Origin: Ursus arctos
Lineage: Eukaryota; Chordata; Mammalia; Carnivora; Ursidae
NCBI RefSeq assembly: GCF_023065955.2
Contig: NW_026622985.1
Coordinates: forward strand, 69,429,931 to 69,493,930
Length of the DNA: 64,000 nucleotides
Direction of reading: 5' to 3'
The notes under the pieces were generated by a model. It made no database searches. It was not told the DNA's origin and worked only from the letters and a program-made list of their open reading frames with translations. The position numbers were made by a program, and so were the translations under genes. Positions 22,481 through 34,724 of this stretch are shown here, in pieces; the stretch's first letter is position 1; each line of letters starts with the position of its first letter.

Positions 22481-23527
22481 ATAATTAAATGTGTCCATGG
22501 ATCCATTTGGCTCCTAAAAATGTCAGGGATGCTATTTTTTAAAATAGAAAAGATTCTTTCTGAGGCAAAGAAAATTCTGGAAGTATATTCCTGTTGCTGA
22601 TTCTATATGATTTACCTCCTTTAAAAAATTGACATTCGTAAATATTATTTCATATTTAATTAAACTATTTCATAGTAAACTTTAAGCAGGTTAGTGTGTT
22701 GTAAAGTTAAATGACTATGTGGAAAATGAATGAAAATCTTAAAACAAATTAATAATTTAGTTGCATTCTCTGTGAACTTTAAATAGTTAATCATGCCTAG
22801 ACTGTGCCTTATTTCAGCGAGTGCATCCCCCTTCTGGAGGTTGGCTGGTCATACCACCCACATGCTTTGATCATTACCTAGATATGCAGTGGTCATGTCA
22901 GTAGCTAATTGCCCACGTTACCTTCTTCATTTTTCTTGTTAAAGAGAGATTTTTTAAATGAGCTCAATATATCTGCCTTTTTAACAGAATTATTAATAAT
23001 ACGTACACCCTCATTTATTACTTGGTCTTTTTTTCCTGAGCTCTTCTTTCTTTGATAAATCTGTAAAGCCTAGTAGACTGTTAAAAATCATTTTGCTCTG
23101 ACTTGACCTTGCTAACCCCTTTACCTAAAATCACAACAAATACGTACATTACAGTTTATTCTTTCTTAGTTATTTTTGCCTGGAGTTGACCTAATTTGCC
23201 AAATTTATTCAGCTGAATTTTAAAACTTAAAATAAAGCACAATTTGACCATAAGCAGAATGAGATAAGATTTTGTTAATGGGTACAGCGTGAAAAATGTG
23301 AAATAAAATAAGCAAAGCATTAAGATCAACGACAAAATACAGTGATTTACATGAAAATCTGGCTGTAAGTTCCCAGAAGCAACTTTTCAGAAGGAAACAT
23401 GAACTTTAAAAAAAAAAAAATCCCTTTCATTATATTCCCCAAACAGGCATTTTTCTCCTGGTGTTAAAATCTAAATGAAATTTCCCCTTTAAACTATGAT
23501 ATAAGAACATTAAGTAATCTAAGTATG
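22481..23527. other. Unique block, possible conserved noncoding DNA
   Basis: No gene or repeat. The stretch 22780-23120 has mixed composition free of repeats, the sort of block that often turns out to be conserved. This was not tested. Confidence 0.4.
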
Positions 23528-23632
23528 TGATTTTCACCAAGTAATTAAACTTTCCTGCCTTATGTTCATCTGCAAAATGGCTTAAATATTGTACATCTTA
23601 TATATCTTCCAATGTTGGTGAAACAATCAATT
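23528..23632 (+). mobile_element. MIR SINE fragment, sense
   Basis: 'aagtaattaaactttcctgc' and 'catctgcaaaatggcttaaa' correspond to the conserved MIR core ('...cctcatctgtaaaatgg'). Confidence 0.6.
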
Positions 23633-23639
23633 ACAAAAT

Positions 23640-25035
23640 TGATTTTTCATTCAACAAATGTTTACTAAGTTACTAGTATTTCAGGCACAGTTCTGAGTAC
23701 TGAAGATAAGCAGTGAACCAAACAATAAGTGTCTAGTATCATGAGTTTATGCTCTACAGGAAAAGGGAGAAAATGAACAAATGAAAAGATTATAGCATGC
23801 CAGATAATGGTAAGTGCTTTGAAGAAAAATAGTGGGAGCTAAGGGGAAGATGGAAAGGTGTGTGTGTTTTGAATAAACTGCTCAGGTAAAAACTCTTTAA
23901 GAAGGTGGCATTTGATTAGAGACTTGAATGAAGCAAGGAGAGAAACACATAAAGATCCAGGGAAGGAAGATTTCTGCAAGAAGGAATGGCAAGAACAATG
24001 TCCTTGAAGTAAAAATAAAAATAATAGAGTTGGGTAATGATAAAAATGCTAGCTGGCCAAAAAAGAACAACTGAAGAGAAGCGTGGACTAAGAGAAGGGG
24101 TCAGAAACATAGGCTGGTGCTAAATGAAGTAGACCCTTTTTGCCTATGATAGGGATTAAGGCTTTATTCTGAATGGAATGGAAATCACCGGTGGGCTTTG
24201 AATTGTGACATGACTTTAATTCCATTTTTAAAAAAGATCACTAGGATGGTTCTGTTGAGAACTGGCTGCAAAAGAATAAGACTAGACCAGTGGCATGTTG
24301 ACAAGTTGGCTTTTAGAGCAGTTGAAGAGCATTAGGCTCAGAAGGCTGCTGGAAATTGTGGGAAGGGGTTGAGTTCACACTGTATTTTGAGTGTAAATGT
24401 GAGATCTGATGCTCATGAAGCAGATGTGATTTATAATGAAGAGGATTCTAGTATGACACCATGGAGAAGCAGGTTTCCAGAGGAAAATACATAGTTTTGG
24501 TTTAGACATTTTAAGTTAGGCACACTCATTATTCATTCTAGTGGAGGAAGCATGAAGACAGTAAATATACCAATCTGGAGCTCGGGGAAGAGTCGGGACT
24601 ACAGGTGGCATCTAAAGCTATGGGATTGTGTAACATCAGCTAATGAGTAAACATACATAGATAAGCGAAGAAGGTGGAAGATAGCATTGGGGCACTCCAA
24701 AATTTAGCTTTGGGGCACAAGGACAGAAAGAAGATGAGAATCCTGAAGAAATGACAGAAAACCAGTACCCGAGAACACATGTGAAAAAAACTTGTTTCAG
24801 GAACAAAGAAGTGACCATTAATGAATGTCAAATGCTGTTGAGATCAAGTAAATCAAGCTAAGAACAGACCTTGGATTTGTCAAGACAGGAACCACTCGTG
24901 AAATGGCGAGATTGAAAGTGAAATGGTGAGATTGAAAGCCTGAAGGAAGGAAGTATAAGAGAACATGGGAGGTGAGGAAATGGAGACACAAAGTATACAC
25001 AACTCTTATGAGTTTTGCCGGAAAGGTTTTCACAT
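23640..25035 (-). mobile_element. L2 LINE, antisense, 1.4 kb, reverse transcriptase to 3' end
   Basis: An unusually long and continuous antisense L2. The plus strand starts with the 3'-end signature 'cattcaacaaatgtttacta' (23648-23667). It runs through 'aaggtggcatttgattagag' (23901-23920), 'gacatgactttaattcc' and 'aagttaggcacactc' (24513-24527), to 'ggagacacaaagtatacac' near 24980 and the last L2-like bases at 25035. On the minus strand, near 25000-24840, the reading has the L2 reverse transcriptase phrases SGFQSHH and STAFD, counterparts of the conserved QSGF and AFD motifs. Many indels. A 20-bp imperfect tandem duplication sits at 24901-24940. Confidence 0.85.
24901..24940 (+). repeat. 20-bp imperfect tandem duplication
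   Basis: Two 20-base units beginning aaatgg(c/t)gagattgaaag, with 3 differences, within the antisense L2. Confidence 0.85.
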
Positions 25036-25049
25036 TTCATTTATACTCT

Positions 25050-25830
25050 CACAGGCTTATCTACATGCCTATTCCCAGACCCTCCTGTTCCTAATCCTCT
25101 TTCTCCTTCCAGGTCCTTCTAGGTCCTAAACAACCACAGCCTATGAGTCTGTATGTTCTCATCTGAATCACTCCATTTTCCATACAAAGTGGATGACCAG
25201 GTGCTTCATTCCCAAAGCTTTGCCCATTGGGAGCAGTTCTCCTCAACACTGTCTTTCAGGGTCACCCCTGAGTTTAGCAGCAGTCCATTCATAAATTAAG
25301 TGTGAAATTTTTCCTCCTCTATCACCTGGTCATATAGGACCCTGAGAAGCCATAGGTATGAACAATAAATATGAACAACGGGGCACAAGTACAACATCGG
25401 TGGATGACACGACAGTGCACTGTTTGGCCCTGCCTTTGCCTGATCCCAATGTGCCACTTCCATCTTACAATAATTGCTGAACCTTATGCTTTGGGAAGCC
25501 TAACAGAGCCCAGTTCATGATGGTCAGCTCTGCTGCATAATCAATTCATGTCCCGTAATAGATGCTCATTCTCTACTAAAACCCAGGAACATATCAGCTG
25601 CTATCTTTTGAGTGCTGTACGATTTTCTGCTAAAAGTGATACAGTTCTACTCCAGAAATCAAAGGGTCTATGTTGTGATTATCCTCATAGGGCTTGCTAT
25701 AAATTCTACATGGCTTCTTTTTCAATCACAGATATATCTACAACCAAAGCCCGTGATCCCCATCTCAAAGGCTGCTTTCTAAAGAGCCCAACCGCAACAG
25801 GTCTCTAATGTCTTCCATCTTTTCAACAAG
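25050..25830 (-). mobile_element. Second ERV-L-type pol fragment, antisense
   Basis: Plus-strand landmarks 'ggccctgcctttgcctgatc' (25425-25444), 'ccaatgtgccacttccatct', 'gcctaacagagcccagttca' (25498-25517) and 'gggcttgctataaattctac' match the antisense of ERV-L pol. Its order relative to the first piece (17940-20216) is wrong for one element, so it is a separate copy or a rearranged part. The 86-codon plus frame at 25548-25808 is antisense to pol and not a gene. Frames are broken. Confidence 0.6.
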
Positions 25831-26682
25831 TTTTAAAATAATAGACATGCAACAAAAAACCCATTATTTCTTTTACAAGACAAGAAGATAAAAAAACTTA
25901 GTAAGTCAAATATAAAATTAATATAATACACCTCAAAAGAATATTATCCTGTTTTTCTTTATCAGAAAGATTCCATCACTGAGCATTCATTCATGTCGTA
26001 TGACCAATGTAGAAAGAGGGCTCTAGAAGTTGGAGCTTCTATCTCAACATGTTTCATATCTTTTCTGGATGGAAAACTACCAATCTTTAATTACATCTCT
26101 ATTCAATTTATTTAGCATAATGCTATTTTGCTCTAAAATTCATGTGCTGCAAAAGAAGTATTTACAGAATAAAAGACAGTCATTGAAAGCTTCATTATAT
26201 TATCTCTAGAAAATATCGTAACTCCAAGACACAATTTTAAAGTCAAAAGTTTCCAAAATAAAGAATGTTGTATAAGCTTTAACCTACAGAACTGAGCCTG
26301 TGAAGTCTCTCAGTTCAAGCAAAAGAAAAATATTTCACTTCCAGTTAATCAGTAGATCCTGACAGTAAAATTGCTAATAATATCTTGAGCTTGAAAAAAT
26401 TGAATTTTTTATCTGCTAGACCAACCAATGGTTTTCAAAATATGCTGTGAGAAGAGGTAAAAATACATTGGTCATGGCCATATTCAACCCAGGATCTATA
26501 AACAAAACAACACTGCTTTTGCCTGCTGTACATTGTAGGCTCTTGAAAATATATACCTCTACAAGATGATCTTGGAAAGAAAAGGAGTAGTTCGTGTACC
26601 ATTGTCCTGTGTCTATTGCATTCTACATGTTGTTGACTTGATCCATGCTGATATTGTAAATTTCTATAAACCTATTCTCCAA

Positions 26683-26736
26683 GGTCAAAATCTGTATTAA
26701 GATTTGAGAATTACAACTTTAATACAGATTTTGACC
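26683..26736. repeat. Perfect 18-bp inverted repeat with 18-base loop
   Basis: ggtcaaaatctgtattaa (26683-26700) and its exact complement ttaatacagattttgacc (26719-26736) flank an 18-base loop. At random about 3 in 100,000 windows of this size would contain such a match, ignoring composition. The stem stops at both ends and no known transposon ends are recognised. It could be a fossil inverted duplication, a small MITE or a hairpin RNA. Confidence 0.95.
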
Positions 26737-27054
26737 CAATATCTCTATAATAGTTGACCCTCTTGATTACATTCCTGAGAGCATGAGAGGTTTTGGTGGA
26801 GAGAAAGAAGGGATATGCAGGAGATGGGTTTTGTACACACAAAAGACTATTAGGAATTTTATTTTGGGAACTAAGAGCTGTTATTCAAGTTAATAAAGTT
26901 ATGTATTCAAAGCTCTAATTTCCCCCTAATCTTTTAGTTCAACTTTTAAAGATGAGCGAAGTTTTAAGTTCAGAAAATTTTAATATTGTATTTATGATTG
27001 TGCAGATTATAATGAATATTTTTGAGAGAGCTCTGGATAATGTTTGGCTTCATT

Positions 27055-27100
27055 TATGTATATATATACACACATATGTACATATATACATATATATATC
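27055..27100 (+). repeat. (TA)n/(CA)n microsatellite
   Basis: Alternating purine/pyrimidine tract, mostly TA with some CA units. Confidence 0.9.
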
Positions 27101-27461
27101 TTCTGACATACTTTAAATGGCATTCAAATTTGGATATTCTTTTTTGTTTTAAAATACTTTAATAACTCAATTAATAAACCAGATCTTTCCAAATACTAAA
27201 ATGATTTCATTAATCTAAAACTTTAACATAAAAATGTAGTGAGGTTGACATTTTCTTGAAAGTTCTAGTTCTGTAAGGAAACACAGTAAGATTTCAACTA
27301 CAAATCATCTCTAAATAAACTACTCAATTACACATCCTAAATTGAAATTATAAGGCTTTACTTTAAATGCCAAGATTCTCTTAAATATCAGAGTAAATAA
27401 AATGTCAGTCATACACAAATTTCTTCCTAACAAAATATTTATACTATGATTTTCATTTTAT

Positions 27462-27898
27462 GATGTGCTGCCGTGGCAGACTATATTCTCCAAAAATGGT
27501 GACAACAATATTTCTGGTCATACCATCAAGTGGCAGAGTCTATTTCCCTGCTTCCTAAACTTAGGCAAGATTTCGCCATTGCCTCAAAACTAGAATGCAG
27601 AGGAAGTGATACGGCCACCATGCTGTAAGCCCAGGCCACATAGAGAGGCTGACAGCCCAAGCTCATGTCCTGCTTGAAAGCCAGCATCAAGCACCATACA
27701 TGTGAATGAGCAAGTCTTCCGATAATTTCAGCCCCCTAGCCTTTAAATTATTGCAGTTGATGTTGAGTGGTACAGAAAAGAGTTATCCCTACTGACCCTA
27801 CCCAAATTGCAAATTTGTGAGCAGAATGCAAGTAGTCATTGTTTTAAGCCACTAAATTTTGGGTAGGTTTGTTAAGCAGGAGTAGATAAGTAATACAT
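27462..27898 (+). mobile_element. MLT1-type MaLR LTR
   Basis: It begins near 27465 with the pattern 'gccgtggcagactatattct'. It continues through 'aagcccaggccacatagaga' (27627-27646) and 'agcatcaagcac', and ends with the signature 'ttttaagccactaaattttg' (27842-27861) and 'gcaggagtagataagtaata'. These are hallmarks of MLT1 LTRs of the ERVL-MaLR group. No internal region follows, so it is a solo LTR. Confidence 0.8.
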
Positions 27899-28345
27899 CT
27901 ACTCAGAAACCCCCTTTAGTACTGTGACACCCGTTTCCCCAGCTGGTGGGAGTGTGGGCAGCTGATGGGTAGGTAGTCAGCAGAGTCAGTCTCTAGAAAT
28001 TGCCTTTACCCAAAGAGATTCGCCACACAATGCCCTAGGTAACTTGACCTCCTGGAGCCAGCTCACATCAAATGACTGGCTAATGTAGGAGTGTTAACCA
28101 ACATGCCTTTGTCCTAAACATCATCAGGGTGAAACAGTTTGAACTGTTTTCCCCAGTTCCTGAGTTCTCTGTGAGATCCTGTAAGATCTTCTATGGGGGC
28201 ATCATGCATGGACTCCTCTCTTTCCTCAGTGCTGCTTTCTTCACTCCCCTGTAAGTGTTGATTCGGAGAGCACTCTCCAATAGAGCTCTTAAACACAAAT
28301 CTCTATCTCATCTGTTCCCCTGGATTCCAACCTGAGCTGCTTTTG
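27899..28345 (+). mobile_element. Possible ERVL-type LTR, uncertain
   Basis: The end near 28250-28340 ('gagagcactctccaatagag', 'caaatctctatctcatctg', then 'ttccaacctgag') resembles the poly-A region and end of class III LTRs. The rest is too diverged for a family call. No gene seen. Confidence 0.35.
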
Positions 28346-28589
28346 CATATTTAATTTAAAATCTTCCCAGAGTTAAAAACGTACTCTCACTAGTGAAGAC
28401 AACTATGTAAGCTTTTAAATGAGAGACTGACTGGATTCTTTTTGACTATCTTGATGTGACATACTAAACCCTATTCTTTTTTACTGTGTCAATAATTTTA
28501 TAACTCAAAGGAGATGATCACGTAGCTCAAATTCTTTGATTCGGGATTTATAGAAGTCTGCAAAAGCTATGCAGGTATGTCATTCAGGG

Positions 28590-29215
28590 TCCAGTCAGGA
28601 GACAGTAACCATAGTAATAAAAAGAATTGTTAACTAGTAGAAGGTAGATAAAAAGGGTAAAAGACCACTTAGAAGTAGCAGATACAAGAAAGAAACTACT
28701 ATCTCTAAGATGAGGGAGTGTGGACAATAAAACAAAAACAAACCGAAACCCAACAAACAAAAAATGAAGGATTAGGAAAGCACTGTCCCCAAGGTTCAGA
28801 TTCAGACCTCTATCAATAAGGGGAACATGGAGACCAATGGTGGCAGAGAAACTTCCCAGAGACTGGAAATGAGAATCTGTAGAAATGGTCTCTGGTTGCT
28901 AGAAGGTGTGGCCACAAGAGGGCTGCTCAGAAGTGACCACTGGTAGGGAGATCATGAACAAAGGGCTCAGGTGGACTGCTTCTGTAGGAGGCTCCTGATC
29001 TCTCGAATTGAATACTGATGGAAGACCCGAACCCCAAAGGGAGGTATCTTCCTTTGTTACAGGCTTGTAGTACTGGACAGTGCCCTCTACTGATGATGCC
29101 TAGCATTTTTGCCAGTTGGCAAAGTAAATATTCTAACAGGGTCCAGTTTTATTATCACAAGGCATGGGAAAGAGACAGATTTGGAAAGGAAAGAAAATAA
29201 TTGATTACTGGCACA
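28590..29215 (+). mobile_element. Unassigned ancient interspersed repeat
   Basis: The start 'agggtccagtcaggagacag' (28587-28606) and the end part 'gccagttggcaaagtaaata' (29111-29130) recall an ancient mammalian repeat seen in many genomes, but I cannot name its family with confidence. No coding frame of note. Confidence 0.35.
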
Positions 29216-30824
29216 CTAGGTGTATCATTTGATTCGATGCTCTATTTCTTTTGCTAATTATACCTGCCTAATTGTAAGCTTTAAAGACCTTTGAAATTGA
29301 CAGACTTCTGCACAATTTCAACTTCTAGCATTATATAATGCCAAATGCATTTAAAACGCTGTCTGATTGAATTTTGGTTAACTCACATGGTTTTTTATAA
29401 TTGACTTTTGCACCTTATGAGACCAGTTTATAGTCATGCTGCATAGTACAGTTCTTGTTACCTCAATTAACATCGAAATTATTTCAAGGAAGTACATGAG
29501 AATAAGTAGTACAGGAATAGTGATCTTAGCCATGTGATCAATCTTCATAAATATGTAGGAAAAAGATTCATGCAGTTAGTTGTCTCTGAAATCAGAACAC
29601 AGCGTCAGGTAGTAGAAGAAGCCAATGTTGAACTACAGGTTGTATTATCTCACTGTCCCCTTAACAGGGGTAATTGACAATTCTTTCACAATACAGTCCC
29701 TCAGATGATCTCTATCTTTTCTTCTGCACCTACCAAGTATCCTATTTTTACCTTTTGTAATGATTTTTCCAACTTCACAGTATATTCAAATTTAGAATTT
29801 AACATTTACTATGGTTTCTTGCCCCTTCTAGCATCGGCATTTTGCCTTTTCTTTGTAGGTCTTTTAGCTTCTGTTTCTGCTACTAACATGTTGATGTTTC
29901 CCCCATATTGCTAGTTCAAATTACAAAGAAATAGACTTTGATTGGTTTGGCCAATTAGTAATATCTCTTTTTGGAAGTGACTAAATTTTAAGCCACCTCA
30001 TAAGAACCTGGTCATCTTATAGATTGGATGTCATTGAGTTAATGGTCAAACCTTGAAATAATCAGCTATAATCTGGGATGTGAATTTACACGGTAGAGAA
30101 TATGGTCACCACCTCTATGTTAGAAATCACATAGAGCTGCTTTTCTCAGCAAAGTACTGTCCACATGAAAGGGATATTTGAATGGTGGAGTTCACCAGAG
30201 ACTTTGAAAGGCCCTCCCTAGTACCACACTCAATCTAAAAATTCCGATTAAAAGGAGTTCCCTAAAGAAGTTCTAGTCAATGGTTCCCAACAGTGGCTTT
30301 TATCACTTTCTGTCAGCACCATCAGTTGCTTCTGTTGACTGTGCTGACCAACAATGATAGGGTCTCCCATGAATTTTTCTTTTTGACAGCGCCCTGTGTG
30401 TCTTGCCAACAGCTTGCAAGCCCCTTGGAGTATGAAGAGTTCATAATTGCTCTTTCAGCATAACTTACAACTGAGACACTGCTGAGGCACAGTTTTTTCA
30501 AGGTTATTTTTTTATAGCGCCCTAATACTGCAATTGGACATGAGCCATTTCTCAAAATCCTCCTTGGTTCATAGTCAGCTTACTGTCACAAAATTCAATG
30601 TGCTCTTCTAGGGGGAGGGTTTCATGATATGGATCTCCCCCAACGCAACTTAGAAAGAATGAAAACTGCAGTGACAGAAAGAACATATTGGTATAACATA
30701 AATCCTACTAATGTGAATTTGGATTTGGCTTTAATTTTTACCTTTGCACAAACTGTTTGTAAAAAGAGGCGAATTACCCATAAATGCTTGGGGTTTGAAA
30801 GTCCCCATTAGATTGCATGGTCAA
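29216..30824. other. Unassigned DNA
   Basis: No gene. Part of it (29680-30020) may be decayed LTR material; nothing firm. Confidence 0.35.
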
Positions 30825-30960
30825 TAGCCCTCATTTTGTAGATGAAGTAAAAGAAAAGTTCAGAGGATTATTCTCTTTGTCAATAAATAAATCAAGATTA
30901 GAACCCAGGCTCCTTGAAGCTAAACCTAGTCCTCTTTCCAGATACCATGCTGCCCCCTAG
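30825..30960 (-). mobile_element. MIR SINE, antisense
   Basis: 'ccctcattttgtagatgaag', then 'tagaacccaggctcctt', is the MIR core and tRNA-related part in antisense. Confidence 0.65.
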
Positions 30961-33721
30961 TGTTATCCGCACTCATAAAATCTAGTGATTTCATTCCTCA
31001 GAGTAAATTTCAATTAGTTTAAAGATCTATTTGCAAACAAAAAATGCGTTAGCTAATTTAAAATGATCCAAAGAAAATCTGGTGTAAAACTCCATTTCTC
31101 AATATTTTATCATTTATTAGTATTACTATGCAAATTTGAAAAAAATGTTTGCCTTATCTTCTAAAATAATCTAAGGTTAAATAAATTAAGGACCTAACAA
31201 GTAAAGAACAAAGTTGGGTATTGGGGTGGAGGCAAAGAGGCAGACTCACTTAAAACAAACAACACCATAATTAATAATCAACCTTTCTTAATATATGGAT
31301 GTGTCCCTTTTCTGCAGTTATAGATAGGGTTAACTGGTGTCCTAAAGCGTCTCGGGGGTCTAATAAAAAAATTACAAAATAAAAGAAAATGAAGAACCAA
31401 TTTTATAAGAGGGGGAAAACTGAAAAATAAGATAAAAGGCCACATTAGAGTAACATAGTTAGTTTTACCATGTATTTCCATTCATCCTCCTTCCAAAAAA
31501 AAAAAAAAAGATGTCTATAAAGAGAACAAAACAAATCAGTTAGAAATAAGCAACTAAAAATACTGACTTTGTACATTATAGGAAGAAAAAGAGTTAAAAA
31601 GTGTGTAACAGACATATCAGGGGGGAAGACAGAAACAGAAGAGAAAATAGGGCAACTAATAAATGAGAGGAAGCAAAGAATTAATTATTGCACTAAGAAG
31701 GCTGATATATTGAGCTCATTTAAAAATTGTCTTTAAAAAAGAATGAAGAAGGAAAATTTAAATAAGGGGAAAGTAATGAAGACAATGAAAATTGCTAATA
31801 AAAATGTTGAGAAGGGAAATGTGGAATACATTGCAAAATAGAGAATAGTGATTCAGGGGATCTAAAGTAGGTTATGGGATCCTTATAAAGAAAACACTGG
31901 ACCAAACACAGGCAAACATCTGAGCACTGTATTGGATATACTTAATTGAATTACTGAAATTCTAAAAACATATAAATCACACTTTAAAATATACATTATT
32001 GAAGGATTTCACAGGAGATGCAGGATCAGAACAGAGCTTTCTATTGTCCCCCTTTTCCTGTTAGCTCTGAGATTCTTTCTGATCATCTTTCAGATTTCTG
32101 CCATAAAACCTCATTTGACCAGCACTCTCCAATACAGCCCTTTCCAGCCCTATACCGAAATATCCAGGAGCACCAGAAAACAATGAAAACTAAGACTGCT
32201 TAGCAAACTACTGCCAGAAATGGGGAGAAATACCTGTCTCGACTTTGTGACATAGCTGTTTTATGAAATGGAGCCCATGTATTTAAATGGCAGGAATATG
32301 TTTTCTGCTCATTCATTGTCTAATCTTTGAATCATGGGCTGCACCAACACAAAAGCTTTCCATGCACTTTTAATCCTTTGTGAGTGAGGATGGTCACATC
32401 ACTATTCTATGTTCCTATTCCCATTCTTACTTTTACATTTATTCAGAAATGATGAGTCTTCGGAAACCACAGAGCAAGAATGGATGGGAAGGATAGAGTA
32501 GAATTACAGTTCGGGAATATTTAGTTCCTATAAGCAAAGTATTCTTGGTAGAATCAGAAACTAAAAAAAATCTTGGCATACTACATTCTGGGAACCATAT
32601 CTATTCACTTAAATCATTGCTTTCAATTGTAAGGGGACCAAAAAATGGAAGTAGATGATTGCACATTAATATATCAGTGCTGTGCAAGATGAGTACCTTC
32701 AAATACTGGGGAAGTTGGCTGAGAGCTTTGAACTTGAGTTTTTATTAATAAAAAAAACTAGGAAACTAAGAATGCACAACCAGAATTAAAATGTACATTA
32801 ATGCTGCAAACATTTAAAATTAGTTAAGGAGAAGTACAAACTTGAAAAACTTTACTAAAATGCAGAAAACATGTACAGGGCTGGAAAAGGTACTAGAGAA
32901 GATGACTGATATAGAGAACAGGTACAGTACCACTTCTAGGAATTATATGTATCTCCAAAAAGAAAACAGAGCAATTGGAACACTATCAAATAGAGAATCC
33001 ATATATACAGACTGAAAATCTCTCCTCCAAGGAAACTCCATGCAGTGGATACTGTGGGGAGGCTTACTAAATATCCACTTCAACTCCTCTCTTTCTGCCA
33101 TTCTTTGATTTTGGTACTATAAAGAGAAATGTTTCAATTTCTATCTCCTCTCAAATCTGGGTATCGCCATGAGACTTAGTTCTAGCTCCAGGTACAAACA
33201 GAAACCTGGGTGAGGGCTTCCCTTACTGAATACAAGGGCAGATGCAGTATCTTGATTATTTTTATATTCCTAGTACCAGTAGGGGGCCTGGTTTATTAAT
33301 TCAAATATGCCACTCTGTGGAGTTATTTTTAGTTTGTTGATTCTCTGGGAAATTCTTTAGTTTATAGCTCTAAATTATGATTACAATTCTTTGATTTTTT
33401 TGGGACAATATTTCAAGGCAATTCAATGGGGAAAGAATTGCTTTTTTTTATTCTAAATTATTTTATGAAGTAGTTTTAAAATTTGAATTTGGCAAATAAA
33501 TTTAGCAAGTGATATTTGGATCTTTCAAGTACTGGAAAGTAAATTAAAATGTTTAAATAGAATAAAAATTGTTAGTATTGAACAGAAAAATGGGATCTCT
33601 GGGTTTAAGGACTTTTCACAGAATCAATTACAACATAAGCAAGCAAGAACTACAAACTCACCAGAACACTGGCAGTAAATACTTTTTTCTTTGCTATTTC
33701 TATGAAGAAAAGGCTAAACAG
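30961..33721. other. Long AT-rich block, no gene
   Basis: Poly-A at 31495-31510 and A-rich sequence at 31560-31900. Frames are short and without features. A stretch at about 33010-33260 may be an old repeat that I cannot classify. Confidence 0.4.
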
Positions 33722-33859
33722 TAAAAACTTACCACTCTCAGGAGTGAGGTCATCAAGATGGTGACAGACTGCTCTTGACTTCAGTCCCCTTCACAAGAAA
33801 ACCAACGAGAAACCATCCATAGACAAGACAACACTGTGAAAATTCCAGAACCCAGGGGA

Positions 33860-33887
33860 GGGGTGAGGCTGAAGGGGTGAGGCTGAA
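33860..33887 (+). repeat. 14-bp perfect tandem duplication in L1 5'UTR
   Basis: ggggtgaggctgaa at 33860-33873 and 33874-33887. Confidence 0.9.
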
Positions 33888-34059
33888 GTACCCCGCTAGA
33901 CAACAGAGACCAAGAAGGACCATATTAGAAGGGTGGGAGGAGTGGTTTTACTTTGACCTCATTGTCCCTTCCGTAGGCCAGCAGTGTCAAACCAAGAGAG
34001 TCCCTACGAACCTACAGTATCTCCTGTGGGTAAAAGGGAACCCAAGGTGGACCTCCACC

Positions 34060-34300
34060 CAACTGCTGAGCATAGTGTCCAAACCCCTCCATGAAGCATG
34101 GCCACAGATGCCTGGCAACCATGGAGCACATCCTATAGCATTTCCAGGTAGGGAACCAAGCCAGCAGCCCTACCCAACTATTGAGCATAGCCTCTGGCCC
34201 CACTTAATTAGGGAGCCTGAACAGTGAGCAACCTTGGAGGCCAGCCTATAATCCCACCAGCAGTACAGCCTGGCCTGATTGCTGAACACAGCTTGCAGCC
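34060..34300 (+). repeat. Degenerate repeats in the L1 5'UTR, 43-61 bp apart
   Basis: The motif (t/g)gagca(t/c)a or a close variant recurs near 34067, 34128, 34182, 34225 and 34283, each followed by 'gcc' or 'tcc' and C-rich text. This suggests decayed tandem units; promoter-bearing 5'UTR repeats are known in several L1 lineages. Confidence 0.45.
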
Positions 34301-34509
34301 TTGCCCAAGCAGGGACTCCAGACAGTGAATCCATGCAATTACAAAGCAGAGCCTGAATAACCAATGGATCAAAGAAGAAATCAAGGTGGAAATAAAAAAT
34401 TATCTTGAGAAAAATGAAAACGGAAGCAGAACATACCAAAACTTTTAGGATGCAGTTCCAAGAGGGAAGTGTATACTGATGAATACATGCATTAAGAAAA
34501 AAGAAAGAT

Positions 34510-34724
34510 TTGGGGGCGCCTGGGTGGGTCAGTCATTAAGCGTCTGCCTTCAGCTCAGGGCGTGATCCCAGAGTCCTGGGATCGAGCCCCACATCAGCCT
34601 CCTCCCCTGGGAGCCTGCTTCTTCCTCTCCCACTCCCCCTGCTTGTGTTCCCTCTCTCGCTGGCTGTCTCTGTCTCTGTCAAATGAATAAATAAAATCTT
34701 TAAAAAAAATAAAATTAAAAAAAA
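34510..34724 (+). mobile_element. Young Can-SINE inside the L1
   Basis: Head 'ggggcgcctgggtgggtcag', near-consensus body and A-rich tail. TSD aagaaaaaagaaagat (34494-34509) against aagaaaaaggaaagat (34725-34740), one difference. Confidence 0.94.

Larger units (their letters stand above)
25831..27461. other. AT-rich unique DNA
   Basis: No gene. Contains the 18-bp hairpin (26683-26736) and an AT/CA microsatellite (27055-27100). Confidence 0.5.

Noticed and set aside
28131..28152. Short palindrome aaacagtt-tg-aactgttt
   Set aside because: 8-bp arms are expected many times at random.
31278..31481. 67-codon minus-strand frame next to a poly-A run, considered as a processed gene copy
   Set aside because: No protein similarity recognised, no flanking duplication, and the poly-A is downstream on the wrong strand.
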